The notes under the pieces are model-generated. The model ran no database searches, had not been told where the DNA came from, and worked only from the letters and a program-made list of their open reading frames with translations. The position numbers and the translations under genes are program-made. Of a stretch of 64,000 bases of DNA, positions 1 to 9,035 are shown piece after piece. Each line of letters opens with the position of its first letter. Positions within the stretch are counted from its first letter, which is position 1. The stretch comes from Palleronia marisminoris (GTDB lineage Bacteria; Pseudomonadota; Alphaproteobacteria; Rhodobacterales; Rhodobacteraceae). The DNA lies in assembly GCF_900172315.1 (NCBI RefSeq), contig NZ_FWFV01000005.1, positions 241,113-305,112 of the forward strand, in the 5' to 3' direction.

Positions 1-490
1 TTTCGGGCCGAGGTGCTGCGGCGCGCGCCAAGGCCACGCGCTGCTGCTCGCCGCCCGACAGCTCGGACGGGTAGTGGTGCATCCGGTGCCCGAGACCGAC
101 GGCCTCAAGCTCGGCGGCGGCGCGCTCGAACGCGTCGCCATGTCGCGCCAGTTCGAGGGGCGTCGCCACGTTTTCGAGCGCGGTCATCGTCGGGATCAGG
201 TGGAAGGACTGGAACACCACGCCCATATGGGACCGACGGAAGCGGGCGAGCGCATCCTCGTTCATCGCGGTCAGGTCGTGACCCAGCGCATGCACGGTGC
301 CGCCCGTGGCCCTTTCGAGGCCGCCCATGACCATGAGGAGCGACGACTTGCCCGACCCACTCGGCCCGACCAGCCCCACCGTCTCGCCACGCGCCACGTC
401 GAGCGTGACGCCCTTCAGGATTTCCACCGGCCCCGCATTGCCGGCAAGGGTGAGTTCCGTGTCGGCGAGCGTGAGGATGGTTTCGGCCAT
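1..490 (-). CDS. ABC transporter ATP-binding protein, LolD/YbbA type (3' end outside window)
   Basis: ATPase of a lipoprotein-release or YbbAP-type export ABC system; it would energise a FtsX-like permease in the inner membrane. The visible 163 residues hold Walker A GPSGSGKSS (about residues 42-50), a Q-loop in VVFQSFHLIP and the signature LSGGEQQRVALARA. The Walker B part is beyond base 1. It begins with ATG at 490 and is divergent from a TesA-like esterase 40 bp away. An ATPase next to such an esterase is the common ybbA-tesA layout, which favours YbbA over LolD. The permease is not visible. The family is certain, the substrate is not. Confidence 0.9.
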   Translation of the reverse strand, partial: MAETILTLADTELTLAGNAGPVEILKGVTLDVARGETVGLVGPSGSGKSSLLMVMGGLERATGGTVHALGHDLTAMNEDALARFRRSHMGVVFQSFHLIPTMTALENVATPLELARHGDAFERAAAELEAVGLGHRMHHYPSELSGGEQQRVALARAAAPRPE

Positions 491-530
491 GTGCAACTCC
501 GTACTGCGTTCCGCATATGGGGCCGGGGGC

Positions 531-1166
531 ATGGCCCTCAAGGCAGGCGCGCTGATCTGTCTGGCCGGACCCGCGCTGGCCGAGGTCACGGTTGCGGCAC
601 TGGGCGATTCGCTGACCCAGGGCTACGGGCTGCGGCAGGACGAGGGGTTCGTCCCGCAGCTTCGCGAATGGCTGCACGCGCAAGGGGCCGAGGTGGAGGT
701 GATCAATGCCGGAGTCTCGGGCGACACAACGGCGGGCGGGCTCAGCCGTGTGGCGTGGACCCTGACCGATGAGGTGGACGCGATGGTCGTGGCGCTGGGC
801 GGAAACGACCTGTTGCGCGGGATCGACCCGGCGGCCTCGAAGGCCAACCTCGACGGTATCCTCGCGGCGGCAGACGAGGCCGGGGTCGAGGTGCTGCTGA
901 TCGGCATGGAGGCGCCGGGCAACTACGGTGCGGACTACAAGCGCGCCTTCGACGGGATGTACGGCGAGCTTGCCGAAAAATGGGACGTGCCGCTTGCCGA
1001 AACCACGTTCCTGGGCGCCTTGATGGAGATCGAGGACCGCCAGGCCGCGACCGCCCGCTACATGCAGGACGACGGCATCCATCCCAATGCCGAGGGCGTG
1101 GGCGTGATCGTCGAAGCGCTTGGCCCCGCCGTGCTGAACCTGGTGGAGCGCACCGAGGGCGAGTGA
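531..1166 (+). CDS. SGNH-family arylesterase / TesA-like thioesterase
   Basis: Exported serine hydrolase of the GDSL/SGNH type, acting on esters or acyl-thioesters in the periplasm. It shows block I GDSLTQGYG (Ser27), block II Gly in NAGVSGDTT, block III GGND (Asn92) and block V DGIHPN (Asp181, His184), so the catalytic set is complete. I chose ATG 531 because it gives a compact signal peptide (MALKAGALICLAGPALA) and the normal length of 211 residues. An ATG at 489 is in frame but overlaps the start of the divergent ABC gene and puts a polar stretch in front of the signal peptide. The true substrate cannot be read from the sequence. Confidence 0.88.
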   Translation: MALKAGALICLAGPALAEVTVAALGDSLTQGYGLRQDEGFVPQLREWLHAQGAEVEVINAGVSGDTTAGGLSRVAWTLTDEVDAMVVALGGNDLLRGIDPAASKANLDGILAAADEAGVEVLLIGMEAPGNYGADYKRAFDGMYGELAEKWDVPLAETTFLGALMEIEDRQAATARYMQDDGIHPNAEGVGVIVEALGPAVLNLVERTEGE

Positions 1167-1240
1167 CCGGGCGGCCATGATCCCGCGGGTTGTTCGGGCC
1201 TGATATTGCACGCCTGCATGGGCCATGCGAAGCCGCGCCC

Positions 1241-2440
1241 ATGCAGGCAATCCGACTCATCGCGGGGGACCGGGCGCTTCAGCTCATCACCCTCGCGTTC
1301 CTCCTCCACGGCAGCTTTGCCGCGTCATTGGTGCCCTACCGCTCGCTTCTGGGGGTAGAGTGGTTCGGCTTGTCGGACGGGATGTTCTCGCTGGTCTTCG
1401 CCTGCGGGTCGATGCTCAGCCTGTTCTGCGCCATCGGGGTGGGCGTGCTGACCGACCGGACCGGGCGGCGGCGCAACGCAGCGCGGCTGGCCTCGGCGGC
1501 TGGTGTCACGGGCGCGGCGCTGGTGTTCCTGGTGAACGAGACCTGGGCCTTCGTCGTCGCGCATATCCTGTTCTTTCCCGTGGGAATGACGCTGTTCTCG
1601 CAGCTTTTCACCTTGGCCCGCCTCGCCGCCTCGACCCATCCGCCCGAGATGCGCACCGGCCTTCTGGCGGCGATCCGCGCGGCCTTTGCGGTGCCCTTCG
1701 TCGTCGTGCTGCCGGTCTGGTCCGTCGTGCTTTCGGCCGGCGTGCCGCTGATCTGGGTCTATGGCGTCTGTGCCATTGCCGAACTGACGACCCTGACGCT
1801 GTTCGTGCTGGCCTGGCCGGCGGACGGACGGACCCGCTGGAAGGATGCGCCCTCGGGCCTGACGCTGGTGGGTGCCCTGCGGGAGCTGTCGGAGCCGCGC
1901 GTGGTGGGGCGGTCGGCGATGGTGGTGCTGGTGCTGTCGGGGTTGCAGATCTACCTCATCCTCGTCGGCCTGATCCTGACCGGGTTCGCAGAGCGCGATG
2001 CGGGCGACGTGGCGCTCTTCGTCGGCGCCGTGGCGGCGCTGGAGATCCCGATCATGCTGGCGCTGTCGGGGCCGTTGCAGCGGTTCGGGCAGGTCCGGGT
2101 GATCGCCTTCGGAGCGTTGGTCTACGCCGCCTTCGTCGGGCTGATGCCGGTGCTGGGGCCGCTTCCGGTGGTCTGGGTGCTGCCGGTGCTGGGCGCGCTG
2201 GGCGGCGCGGTAATCCTGACCGTCCCGAACGCCTACCTGCAGGACCTGATGGATGCACGCCCCGGCGCAGGCGGATCGCTGATCGCGCTGTGCAACCTGG
2301 CCGCGCAACTGCTGGCCGCGGCGCTGTTCGCGGCGGGCACGGCGATCGGGGGCTATGGCCTTGTCGCGTGGATCGCCGCAGGGGTCGTGTCGGTCGGTGG
2401 TGTGGGCTTGGCGCTTCGGGGCGCGCCCGCTCGCGCGTGA
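1241..2440 (+). CDS. MFS transporter, sugar-efflux (SetA/SotA-like) type
   Basis: Inner-membrane secondary transporter of about 399 residues. The translation is strongly hydrophobic along its whole length with roughly 12 membrane segments. The loop between helices 2 and 3 carries the MFS signature-like GVLTDRTGRRRNAAR, and a charged central loop falls near residues 200-220. The start at 1241 (MQAIRLIAGD) places the first helix close to the N-terminus; an ATG 51 bases upstream only adds a non-membrane leader. It follows the esterase by 74 bp on the same strand. The resemblance to sugar-efflux MFS proteins is by general pattern, so the substrate is open. Confidence 0.8.
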   Translation: MQAIRLIAGDRALQLITLAFLLHGSFAASLVPYRSLLGVEWFGLSDGMFSLVFACGSMLSLFCAIGVGVLTDRTGRRRNAARLASAAGVTGAALVFLVNETWAFVVAHILFFPVGMTLFSQLFTLARLAASTHPPEMRTGLLAAIRAAFAVPFVVVLPVWSVVLSAGVPLIWVYGVCAIAELTTLTLFVLAWPADGRTRWKDAPSGLTLVGALRELSEPRVVGRSAMVVLVLSGLQIYLILVGLILTGFAERDAGDVALFVGAVAALEIPIMLALSGPLQRFGQVRVIAFGALVYAAFVGLMPVLGPLPVVWVLPVLGALGGAVILTVPNAYLQDLMDARPGAGGSLIALCNLAAQLLAAALFAAGTAIGGYGLVAWIAAGVVSVGGVGLALRGAPARA

Positions 2441-2499
2441 CACCATTGTCATCGCGCGCGGGGCCTGTAAGACAGGGCCGCACGCACGCGAGGAGCCCA

Positions 2500-3345
2500 A
2501 TGGACGCCCCAGACCGCATCGGCATCGTCGGCACCGGCCTGATCGGCGCGGCCCTCGCCGCGCTCGTGTCCCGTCGCGCGCCGAACGTGGCGATCGAGGC
2601 GGTCGAGCCGCAGGGCGCCTATCGCGCTGCGGTCGCCGCCCAGTTTCCGCGCATCACCTGGCGCCACTGTGCAGAGGATCTCAGGGCCTGCGACATGGTC
2701 TTCCTGTGCTGCCCGCCGCACGCGATCCAGAAGCTGGCGCGCGAGGTGCTGGACACGTGCGACGGCCTCGTGATCGACGCGGGCTCAGTCAAGGGGCGCA
2801 TCGTCGAGGGGCTGTCGGACGCGCCGCGCTTCATCGGCGGCCACCCTCTTGCCGGCGGCAACCGCCCCGGACCCTTCCGTGCCGAGCCCGACGCGCTGGT
2901 CGCGGCCCGTTTCGTGCTGACCCCGCATGCAGGCAATGCCGAGCCCGACGTCGAGCGGGTCGAGAGCTTCCTTGCCCGCCTCGGCTTCTCGGTCGTCCGG
3001 TTGGACGCCGGGGCCCACGACCAGATCGTGGCGCGGACCTCGCACCTGCCGCACCTTCTGTCCTACGCCTATGCCGGCCTGCTGTCCGAGATGGACCACG
3101 ACGAGCTGCAGGTCTTCGCCTCGCGATCGACGCGGACCCTCAGCCGCCACGCGGCGCAGAACACCCGCATGTGGGGCGAAATCTTCGAGCAGAACGACAC
3201 GGCGCTGTCGGACGCGCTGGACGACCTGATCCTCGAACTGATGGCCCTGCGCAACGGCTTTGCCGGCGCGGGCGACAGCGTGGCCAAACGCCTTGAAACG
3301 GCCGCCCAAACGGCCGCGATCCTCAACGGGAGCAACGACGAATGA
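2500..3345 (+). CDS. prephenate/arogenate dehydrogenase family protein (TyrA-like)
   Basis: Predicted NAD(P)-dependent oxidative decarboxylation of prephenate (or arogenate) towards tyrosine, in the cytoplasm. The 281-residue protein begins with a Rossmann motif (GIVGTGLIGAAL), has DAGSVKG for the nucleotide-binding domain, the catalytic-region HPLAGG and the late motif HDQIVARTSHLPHLL. There is no chorismate mutase or ACT domain. The stop overlaps the start of the pheA-like gene in ATGA at 3342, so the two are translationally coupled. As I recall, Rhodobacterales usually keep tyrC beside hisC. A tyrA fused by overlap to pheA may therefore be a second, specialised copy; that is inference. Confidence 0.85.
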   Translation: MDAPDRIGIVGTGLIGAALAALVSRRAPNVAIEAVEPQGAYRAAVAAQFPRITWRHCAEDLRACDMVFLCCPPHAIQKLAREVLDTCDGLVIDAGSVKGRIVEGLSDAPRFIGGHPLAGGNRPGPFRAEPDALVAARFVLTPHAGNAEPDVERVESFLARLGFSVVRLDAGAHDQIVARTSHLPHLLSYAYAGLLSEMDHDELQVFASRSTRTLSRHAAQNTRMWGEIFEQNDTALSDALDDLILELMALRNGFAGAGDSVAKRLETAAQTAAILNGSNDE

Positions 3346-4193
3346 GCAAGATCGGCTATCTCGGCCACCCCGGCAGCTACTCGCACCAGGCGGCCACGCA
3401 GCTGCGACCCGACGGCGAGCACGTGAACTTCCCCTCGTTCGACGAACTGGTCGCAGCCTGCGAGCAGGGCGACGTGGCCGAGGCGGTTCTGCCGCTGGAA
3501 AACTCCGAATCCGGCCGTATCCCCGACGTGCACCGGTTGGTCGCCTCGATGGAGCTGTTCATCGTCGGCGAGCTGCTTCTTGATGTCGGCCACTGCCTCG
3601 TGACCTGCGGCCCGGCGGTCGAGGCGGAGATCCACTCGATCTTCTCGCACCCGCAGGGCTTCCTGCAGTCGTCGAAATTCCTGAAGGAGCGCTTTCCCGA
3701 CGCGCAGCGCCGCACCCGGTCCGACACGGCCAGCGCCGTGCGCGAGGTGGTGGCCAGTGGCGACCGGCACATCGCCGCCATCGGGTCGGAATTCGCGGCG
3801 AAGCACTACGGCGGCACGATCCTGCACCGGGGCATCTCGAACCGCGAGGACAACATCACCCGCTTCGTGATCGTCGGCAAGGAAGCCACCTTCGATGCCA
3901 CGGACGACATGTCCTCGCTGATCATCCAGGTCAGCCACAAGCCGGGCAGCCTGGTGCATGCGCTGGCGGTATTCGGCAATCACGGCGTGAACATCACAAA
4001 GCTCGAGACCTACATGATCTCGGAGCGGACCGAGCTGCCGACCTTCTACCTCGACATCGGCTGCGGCGGGCAGGCGCAGAAGCTGATCGACGCCATGTCC
4101 GAGATCGAGCCGCATATCTCGTATTCCAAGTTCCTCGGTTCCTACAAATCCGATTCGCGCCGCACCGGGCGCAACGGGTTCCTGAAGCCCTGA
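3342..4193 (+). CDS. prephenate dehydratase with C-terminal ACT domain (PheA-like)
   Basis: Predicted to decarboxylate and dehydrate prephenate to phenylpyruvate. Of 283 residues, about 1-185 form the catalytic domain: the GYLGHPGSYSHQA opening, VLPLENSESGRI, SHPQGF and the catalytic Thr-Arg-Phe in NITRF. Residues about 195-275 are an ACT domain, with KPGSLVHAL matching the first Phe-binding motif. The second motif (ESRP in enterobacterial PheA) reads ETYM, so feedback by phenylalanine may differ. Alphaproteobacterial enzymes often vary here. It is coupled to the tyrA-like gene upstream and followed immediately by an unrecognised gene. It could be the housekeeping pheA or a paralogue. Confidence 0.88.
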   Translation: MSKIGYLGHPGSYSHQAATQLRPDGEHVNFPSFDELVAACEQGDVAEAVLPLENSESGRIPDVHRLVASMELFIVGELLLDVGHCLVTCGPAVEAEIHSIFSHPQGFLQSSKFLKERFPDAQRRTRSDTASAVREVVASGDRHIAAIGSEFAAKHYGGTILHRGISNREDNITRFVIVGKEATFDATDDMSSLIIQVSHKPGSLVHALAVFGNHGVNITKLETYMISERTELPTFYLDIGCGGQAQKLIDAMSEIEPHISYSKFLGSYKSDSRRTGRNGFLKP

Positions 4194-4204
4194 TGGAGAA
4201 GAGC

Positions 4205-4939
4205 ATGACTGCGAAATACGACGACGTCGCCTTCTTCGTCCCCGAAGAGAAGGCCAAGTTCGAAGCCTTCGCCCGCGGCCGCTCGATCACCGAGCTGGGC
4301 AAGCTGGTGCTGTCGGTGCGCAACGCCGAGAGGCTGGGCGCGGCGGCCGAACCGATGGCGGCGGCCTACCTCATCACCAACCTGCTGCTGATGAGCCGGG
4401 CGCAAAGGCGCATCGCCAAGCTGGTGATCCTCGACATGGCCGGAACGGCCCGGTCCGAACTGTTCCCGCTGACCAACGCGCTGCGGTATTTCCTGATGGA
4501 GGATTACACCCAGCTCGACAATTTCGACGCCTGGGTCACCTCGCTGAAGGACGTGGCGAAGGTCTCGCCGCGGCTTCGGGACGAGCTGAGCGACCTGTCC
4601 GACTTCATGAACTCGTCCGAGCTTGGCGATGCTGGTCTTGGCCAGCGCAAGGCCGAGACCATGCTGGCAGTCCGCTCACCCGAATTCACCGAGGATCAGG
4701 GCCTGACGGCCGATGTCGGCAACCCGTTCATGGTGCGCTTCTCGGCCGCGGGCGAGGAAAGCCTCGACGTGCTGGGCCAGTCGATCCATGGCGAGGCGTT
4801 CTCGTTGCGGGTGGCGAACTCGCGCGACGTGATCGTGATCGAGATCGACGGCGCCCAGGCCGAGACCGCGATCTCGCAGTGGATCAAGCGGCTGGACGAC
4901 GTTCTGGACAACGCGTTGCTGGGGCTGAACTCGGCCTAG
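4205..4939 (+). CDS. conserved protein of unknown function, coupled to pheA-like gene
   Basis: I do not recognise this 244-residue protein. It is soluble, acidic and mainly helical, without signal peptide or membrane segments. A middle stretch (LITNLLLMSRAQRRIAKLV) and a C-terminal stretch (ISQWIKRLDDVLDNALLG) look like amphipathic helices that could mediate oligomerisation. I chose ATG 4205 because GGAGAAG lies about 4-7 bases upstream. An ATG at 4193 overlapping the pheA stop (TGATG) is the alternative and would add four residues. Its place as third gene of the tyrA-pheA group suggests a role linked to prephenate use, but that is inference. It is convergent, with a 4-base overlap, to the APH-like gene. 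Confidence 0.75.
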   Translation: MTAKYDDVAFFVPEEKAKFEAFARGRSITELGKLVLSVRNAERLGAAAEPMAAAYLITNLLLMSRAQRRIAKLVILDMAGTARSELFPLTNALRYFLMEDYTQLDNFDAWVTSLKDVAKVSPRLRDELSDLSDFMNSSELGDAGLGQRKAETMLAVRSPEFTEDQGLTADVGNPFMVRFSAAGEESLDVLGQSIHGEAFSLRVANSRDVIVIEIDGAQAETAISQWIKRLDDVLDNALLGLNSA

Positions 4940-5616
4940 CCCGTCAGGCGCGAGGCGAGGCGGCGGGCGCGCGTCGGCTCGCGGGTCCAGCGGGCGGCGA
5001 CCTGCCAGGCCAGGCGCGGCTGCTCGGCCTCGGCGCGGTCGAACAGCGCCACGTCGCGGCGGCTTTCGTCCCAGCCCAGCAGCCCGGGACGGCCGTCCGC
5101 GCACCGGACCAGGGTCTTTGGGCTCAGGTCACCGTGGACCACCGTCAGCGGCTGGTTGACCAGCGGCTCCCATGCCGCGCGGCAGGCGGCGGCAACCTCT
5201 GGCGGCATCGCGTCGAGGTCGATATCGCCGCCGCGGCTCCACTTCAGAAGCGACTGCGAAGACAGGAAATCGGGCCGCTGCGGCACACGGCGGGTCAGGT
5301 CGTGGAAGACGGCGATCCGCGTGCGGATCTGCGGCAGCTCGGTCGGGGCAAAGGGGCGGCCGGAGAGGGCCATCTCGCAGGTCCAGCCGTCCTCGACCAA
5401 GCGGCCGTTCACGCTTGGCACGTGGCGCGGCACGGCAAACCCTGCGCGCTCCGCCAGGTCGTGAACGTCGTTCAGCCAGGCCACCGCCTCGTCGCTGCGG
5501 GTCGTGGGGCGGAAGATTCGATCGGCGGCGCGGACGGCGCGGTTGTCGGCGGGGACCGGCGTGGCCTTGATCCTGACGTCCCAGAGATGCAGCGGCGGCC
5601 CGTCGTTCCGCGTCAT
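4936..5616 (-). CDS. aminoglycoside-phosphotransferase-fold protein with altered catalytic residues
   Basis: 226-residue protein with the C-terminal lobe of APH/choline-kinase-like enzymes. The catalytic loop reads HGDLSPKT (161-168): the catalytic Asp163 is kept but the usual metal-binding Asn is Thr168. The DFG-equivalent, normally (I/L)xDW, reads LLGWDE, so the second metal-binding Asp is Gly181. The N-terminal lobe is short. It may be an inactive pseudokinase or a binding protein. Its ATG at 5616 overlaps the hemC stop by four bases, so it is co-translated with hemC, which is an unusual pairing. Confidence 0.78.
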   Translation of the reverse strand: MTRNDGPPLHLWDVRIKATPVPADNRAVRAADRIFRPTTRSDEAVAWLNDVHDLAERAGFAVPRHVPSVNGRLVEDGWTCEMALSGRPFAPTELPQIRTRIAVFHDLTRRVPQRPDFLSSQSLLKWSRGGDIDLDAMPPEVAAACRAAWEPLVNQPLTVVHGDLSPKTLVRCADGRPGLLGWDESRRDVALFDRAEAEQPRLAWQVAARWTREPTRARRLASRLTG

Positions 5617-6551
5617 TTCCAGTCGAAGAAATCGTCCGACGCCCGCGACAGGAGCGCCTCGGCCAGTTGCCGGCCCAGTTCGGCGCCGTCGGCGATTGCC
5701 CCCTGGACCTCGTCCGACAGGCATTCCGACCCGTCGGTCCGCAGGATCTCTCCCCGAAGCCGAAGAGTGTCGCCGGTCAACTCTGCCAGACCGGCAATGG
5801 GCGTCTCGCACGACCCGTCGAGCCGGGCGAGGTACGCCCGTTCCGCCGCGAGGCGCAGGCCGGTGTCGTGGTCGTGGATCGCGGCCAGCATCTCGGCCAT
5901 GCGGTCGTCGGACAGGCGCCTTTCGATCCCGATTGCGCCCTGGGCGACGGCTGGCAGCATCTCGTCCTCGGGGATGGGCAGGCGGGGGACATCATCGTCG
6001 CCGAGGCGGTTGAGGCCGGCCATGGCAAGGAAGGTCGCATTCGCCACGCCGTCCGCCAGCTTGCGCAGGCGGGTTTGCACGTTGCCGCGGAACTCGACCA
6101 CGGTCAGGTCGGGCCGCCGGTTCAGAAGCTGCGACTTGCGCCGCAGCGACGATGTGCCCACCACGCGCCCCTCGGGCAGCTCGGCGAGGCTGCCGCCGTC
6201 CAGCGAGATGAATGCGTCCCGCGGATCCTCGCGCGGAAGGTAGGTGTCGAGCGTCAGCCCCTCGGGCTGCGCGACCGGCATGTCCTTCATGGAATGGACG
6301 GCGATGTCGATCTCGCCCGACAGCAGCGCCTCTTCGATCTCGCGGGTAAACAGGCCCTTGCCGCCGATCTCGCGCAGGGGGCGGTCGATCACCCGGTCGC
6401 CGGTGGTCTTGATGACGACGATCTGGAACGCCTCGCCCGGCAGGTGGAAGGCGGTCGCCAGCCTGTCGCGCGTCTCGTTGGCCTGTGCGAGCGCCAGCGG
6501 CGAGCCGCGCGTGCCGATCTTCAGCGGGGTATTTGGGGTGGGCATATCCAT
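5613..6551 (-). CDS. hemC: hydroxymethylbilane synthase (porphobilinogen deaminase)
   Basis: Condenses four porphobilinogen molecules into hydroxymethylbilane in tetrapyrrole biosynthesis. The 312-residue protein starts with the family hallmark KIGTRGSPLALAQA. It has KTTGDR, HSMKDMP (substrate-binding Asp) and the cofactor-attachment Cys248 in LDGSCETPIAG. ATG 6551 and ATG 6545 are both possible starts, two residues apart. It is divergent from hemE with a 93-bp gap, so two tetrapyrrole genes share one control region. It overlaps the downstream APH-like gene by four bases. Confidence 0.96.
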   Translation of the reverse strand: MDMPTPNTPLKIGTRGSPLALAQANETRDRLATAFHLPGEAFQIVVIKTTGDRVIDRPLREIGGKGLFTREIEEALLSGEIDIAVHSMKDMPVAQPEGLTLDTYLPREDPRDAFISLDGGSLAELPEGRVVGTSSLRRKSQLLNRRPDLTVVEFRGNVQTRLRKLADGVANATFLAMAGLNRLGDDDVPRLPIPEDEMLPAVAQGAIGIERRLSDDRMAEMLAAIHDHDTGLRLAAERAYLARLDGSCETPIAGLAELTGDTLRLRGEILRTDGSECLSDEVQGAIADGAELGRQLAEALLSRASDDFFDWK

Positions 6552-6644
6552 GGGTCCGAGGCATAGGGCCGCGGCGGGGGCAGGGCAACAAGCCTTGACA
6601 CCCGTGCCTGCCCGCCCGACCAAGCGCCGACCGGACGGAGAGCC

Positions 6645-7673
6645 ATGATGACCAAGAAGCTGTTGCGCGCGCTCGGGGGCGAAGTGATGGACGTGCCGCC
6701 CGCGTGGATGATGCGCCAGGCAGGGCGCTACCTGCCCGAATACCGCGAGACGCGCGCCAAGGCCGGCGACTTCCTGTCGCTGTGCTACAATCCCGAACTC
6801 GCCGCCGAGGTCACGTTGCAGCCGATCCGCCGCTTCGGGTTCGACGGGGCGATCCTGTTCGCAGACATCCTGCTGGTGCCACAGGCGCTGGGTGCCGACC
6901 TGTGGTTCGTCACCGGCGAGGGACCGCGGCTGTCGCCCATCGAAACGCCCGAAGGCGTCGCCGCCCTGAAGCCCGCCGACGCGGTCCACGACACCCTGTC
7001 GCCCATCTACGAGACGGTGCGCATCCTGTCGCGCGAGCTGCCCGACGACGTCGCGCTGATCGGCTTTGCCGGCGCGCCCTGGACCGTGGCGACATACATG
7101 ATCGCCGGGCGCGGCACCCCCGATCAGGGGCCGGCGCACGCGTTCAAGGAGGCGCACCGCCCGGCCTTCGATGCGCTGATGGAGCGGATCACCGAGGCGA
7201 CCATCGAATACCTCTCGGCGCAGGTCGATGCGGGGGCCGAGGTGGTCAAGATCTTCGACAGCTGGGCCGGATCGCTCAAGGGCGACGACTTCCTCCGCTA
7301 TTCTCAAGAGCCGGCGGCGCGCATCACCGCCGCGCTGAAGGAACGCCACTCGGGCATTCCTGTCATCGCCTTCCCGCGCGAGGCGGGCGAGCGCTACGTC
7401 GGCTTCCACAACGCGACCGGGGCGGATTGCGTCGCGCTGGACAACTCGGTCGATCCCGAATGGGCGGCAGCCAACGTGCAGGTCTCGGGTTGCGTGCAGG
7501 GCAACCTGGCGCCGGGCCACATGGTGACGGGCGGTCAGGCGCTGGTGGACGAGGTGCGGCGCATCCGCGACGCCTTCTCCGGCGGGCCGCACGTGTTCAA
7601 CCTGGGCCACGGGATCACGCCGGACGCGGATCCCGACAACGTGACCCTGATGCTCGAGACGCTCAGGGGGTAG
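6645..7673 (+). CDS. hemE: uroporphyrinogen decarboxylase
   Basis: Decarboxylates the four acetate groups of uroporphyrinogen III to give coproporphyrinogen III. It has 342 residues, normal for the family. Motifs include [17 protein letters not shown] near the N-terminus (substrate-binding Arg), [22 protein letters not shown] and the C-terminal [11 protein letters not shown] Shine-Dalgarno-like GGACGGAG lies just before the double ATG at 6645/6648. It is divergent from hemC. Confidence 0.97.
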   Translation: MMTKKLLRALGGEVMDVPPAWMMRQAGRYLPEYRETRAKAGDFLSLCYNPELAAEVTLQPIRRFGFDGAILFADILLVPQALGADLWFVTGEGPRLSPIETPEGVAALKPADAVHDTLSPIYETVRILSRELPDDVALIGFAGAPWTVATYMIAGRGTPDQGPAHAFKEAHRPAFDALMERITEATIEYLSAQVDAGAEVVKIFDSWAGSLKGDDFLRYSQEPAARITAALKERHSGIPVIAFPREAGERYVGFHNATGADCVALDNSVDPEWAAANVQVSGCVQGNLAPGHMVTGGQALVDEVRRIRDAFSGGPHVFNLGHGITPDADPDNVTLMLETLRG

Positions 7674-7705
7674 GAACCGCGCCAGGCCGCAGCCGTTGCG
7701 CCGTC

Positions 7706-8374
7706 ATGTTCGATTTCATGGCGCAGCATTCCGACGTCATCTCGGTGATCGTCAACATCATCCTGACGATCGTCTGGATCGTCTACTTGAACCTGTTCTT
7801 CATCAGTCATCGCAGGCAGAAGTCGCCGATGATCCTCATCCGTCGCGGCGCCGGGACCGGACCCGAAGCGCGGTTGTTCATCTCGAACATGGGGGCCGAG
7901 CCGATCTACGTCTCGGCCCTGATCGCGGATTGCTACTCGGGCGACAAGGTGACGACGGCCTACATCACCCAGAACGATCACATCAGCGCGGAAGAGCTCT
8001 CCACCCCCGACGCGGCGACGAACGAGGGGCCGCTGGGCTCGGGCGACTACCTCGACGCCGGCAGTTTCGACAGCCTCATGAAGCGGATCGAGCGGCATTC
8101 GGACCAGCCGCTGAAAGCCGACGAGGTCGAGCGCGTCACGATCACGGTCGTCGCCTCGACAGGATATTCCGCGCTGATCTCGGCGGCCAGCTCGACCTAC
8201 ACGATCCTGCAATGCGGTCAGACGCGCATTTTCCACCCCGAGCATGTCTCGACCATCCAGCACACGGGGCGGAGGGCGCGGCGGCGCATCCGGCGCCGGC
8301 TCGAACAGCAGATCGAAAGCGAGCTGGAGATGGCCACGCCGGTGAACGGCCAATCAAAATCCGAGGCGGCCTGA
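7706..8374 (+). CDS. small membrane-anchored protein, unknown function
   Basis: A 222-residue protein with one N-terminal membrane segment (about residues 8-31, VISVIVNIILTIVWIVYLNL) followed by a cytoplasmic or periplasmic domain of about 150 residues. It ends in a strongly basic helix rich in Arg (RRARRRIRRRLEQQ) and a polar tail. I do not recognise the family. It starts 33 bases after hemE on the same strand, so it may be co-transcribed, and it is convergent with the DUF1285 gene. The start at ATG 7706 is the only one that keeps the membrane anchor at the N-terminus. Confidence 0.72.
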   Translation: MFDFMAQHSDVISVIVNIILTIVWIVYLNLFFISHRRQKSPMILIRRGAGTGPEARLFISNMGAEPIYVSALIADCYSGDKVTTAYITQNDHISAEELSTPDAATNEGPLGSGDYLDAGSFDSLMKRIERHSDQPLKADEVERVTITVVASTGYSALISAASSTYTILQCGQTRIFHPEHVSTIQHTGRRARRRIRRRLEQQIESELEMATPVNGQSKSEAA

Positions 8375-8394
8375 TCAGGGTCGAGAGCCATGCG

Positions 8395-8970
8395 TCAGTC
8401 CGGCAATTCGGCCGCCGGGACAATGGGAAAGAACGTGCCGGCCGAGCGGATGCCGAACCAGTCGCCCTCGACCTCGCCCCGATCCACCAGGCGGTAGAAG
8501 CTTTTACGGTCGATCCGCGCCTCGAGACCGTTGCGCACCATGACGTAAGGCGAGGGCTCGCCACTTTCGTCACGCTCGACCCGGATCGGGTGGTCGGCAT
8601 CGGCGCCGACGCGGTCGCCCACATTGGTCTGGAAGGTCAAGGTTCCGTCATCCACCGTGAAATCCACCGCGATGAAGGGCGCGTCCTCGACCGTGATTCC
8701 CACCTTTTCGACCGGTGTGACGAGGAAATAGGCGTCGCCCTCGCGCTTGAGGATGGTCGAGAACAGCCGCACCAGCCGGTGCCGTCCGATGGGCGTTCCC
8801 TGGTAGAACCACGTCCCGTCGCGCCGGATCTGCATGTCGAGGTCGCCGCAGAAGGGGGGATCCCACTTCTCGACCGGCGGCATACCGCCTTTGGAAGCGG
8901 CACGGGCGGCATCGGCCAAGGCATTCGCGTCCGGCATCACGGCCATTTGTCTCAACCCCGCTTTTGTCAT
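8395..8970 (-). CDS. DUF1285 family protein
   Basis: 191-residue soluble protein. The motifs PPFCGDLDMQIRRDGTWFYQG, GRHRLVRLFSTIL and YFLVTPVEKVGI match the DUF1285 family, a compact two-domain fold of unknown role common in Alphaproteobacteria and Pseudomonas. It is divergent from moxR with 65 bp between them. A later ATG (8946) is possible. In related genomes the gene commonly sits beside moxR, so a link to that operon is plausible but unproven. Confidence 0.88.
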   Translation of the reverse strand: MTKAGLRQMAVMPDANALADAARAASKGGMPPVEKWDPPFCGDLDMQIRRDGTWFYQGTPIGRHRLVRLFSTILKREGDAYFLVTPVEKVGITVEDAPFIAVDFTVDDGTLTFQTNVGDRVGADADHPIRVERDESGEPSPYVMVRNGLEARIDRKSFYRLVDRGEVEGDWFGIRSAGTFFPIVPAAELPD

Positions 8971-9035
8971 TTGTGCCCCCCGCGATAGGTCTGCGATGGT
9001 GCGTTGAATGACCTAGTTGCCCGAGGAGCGATGTC

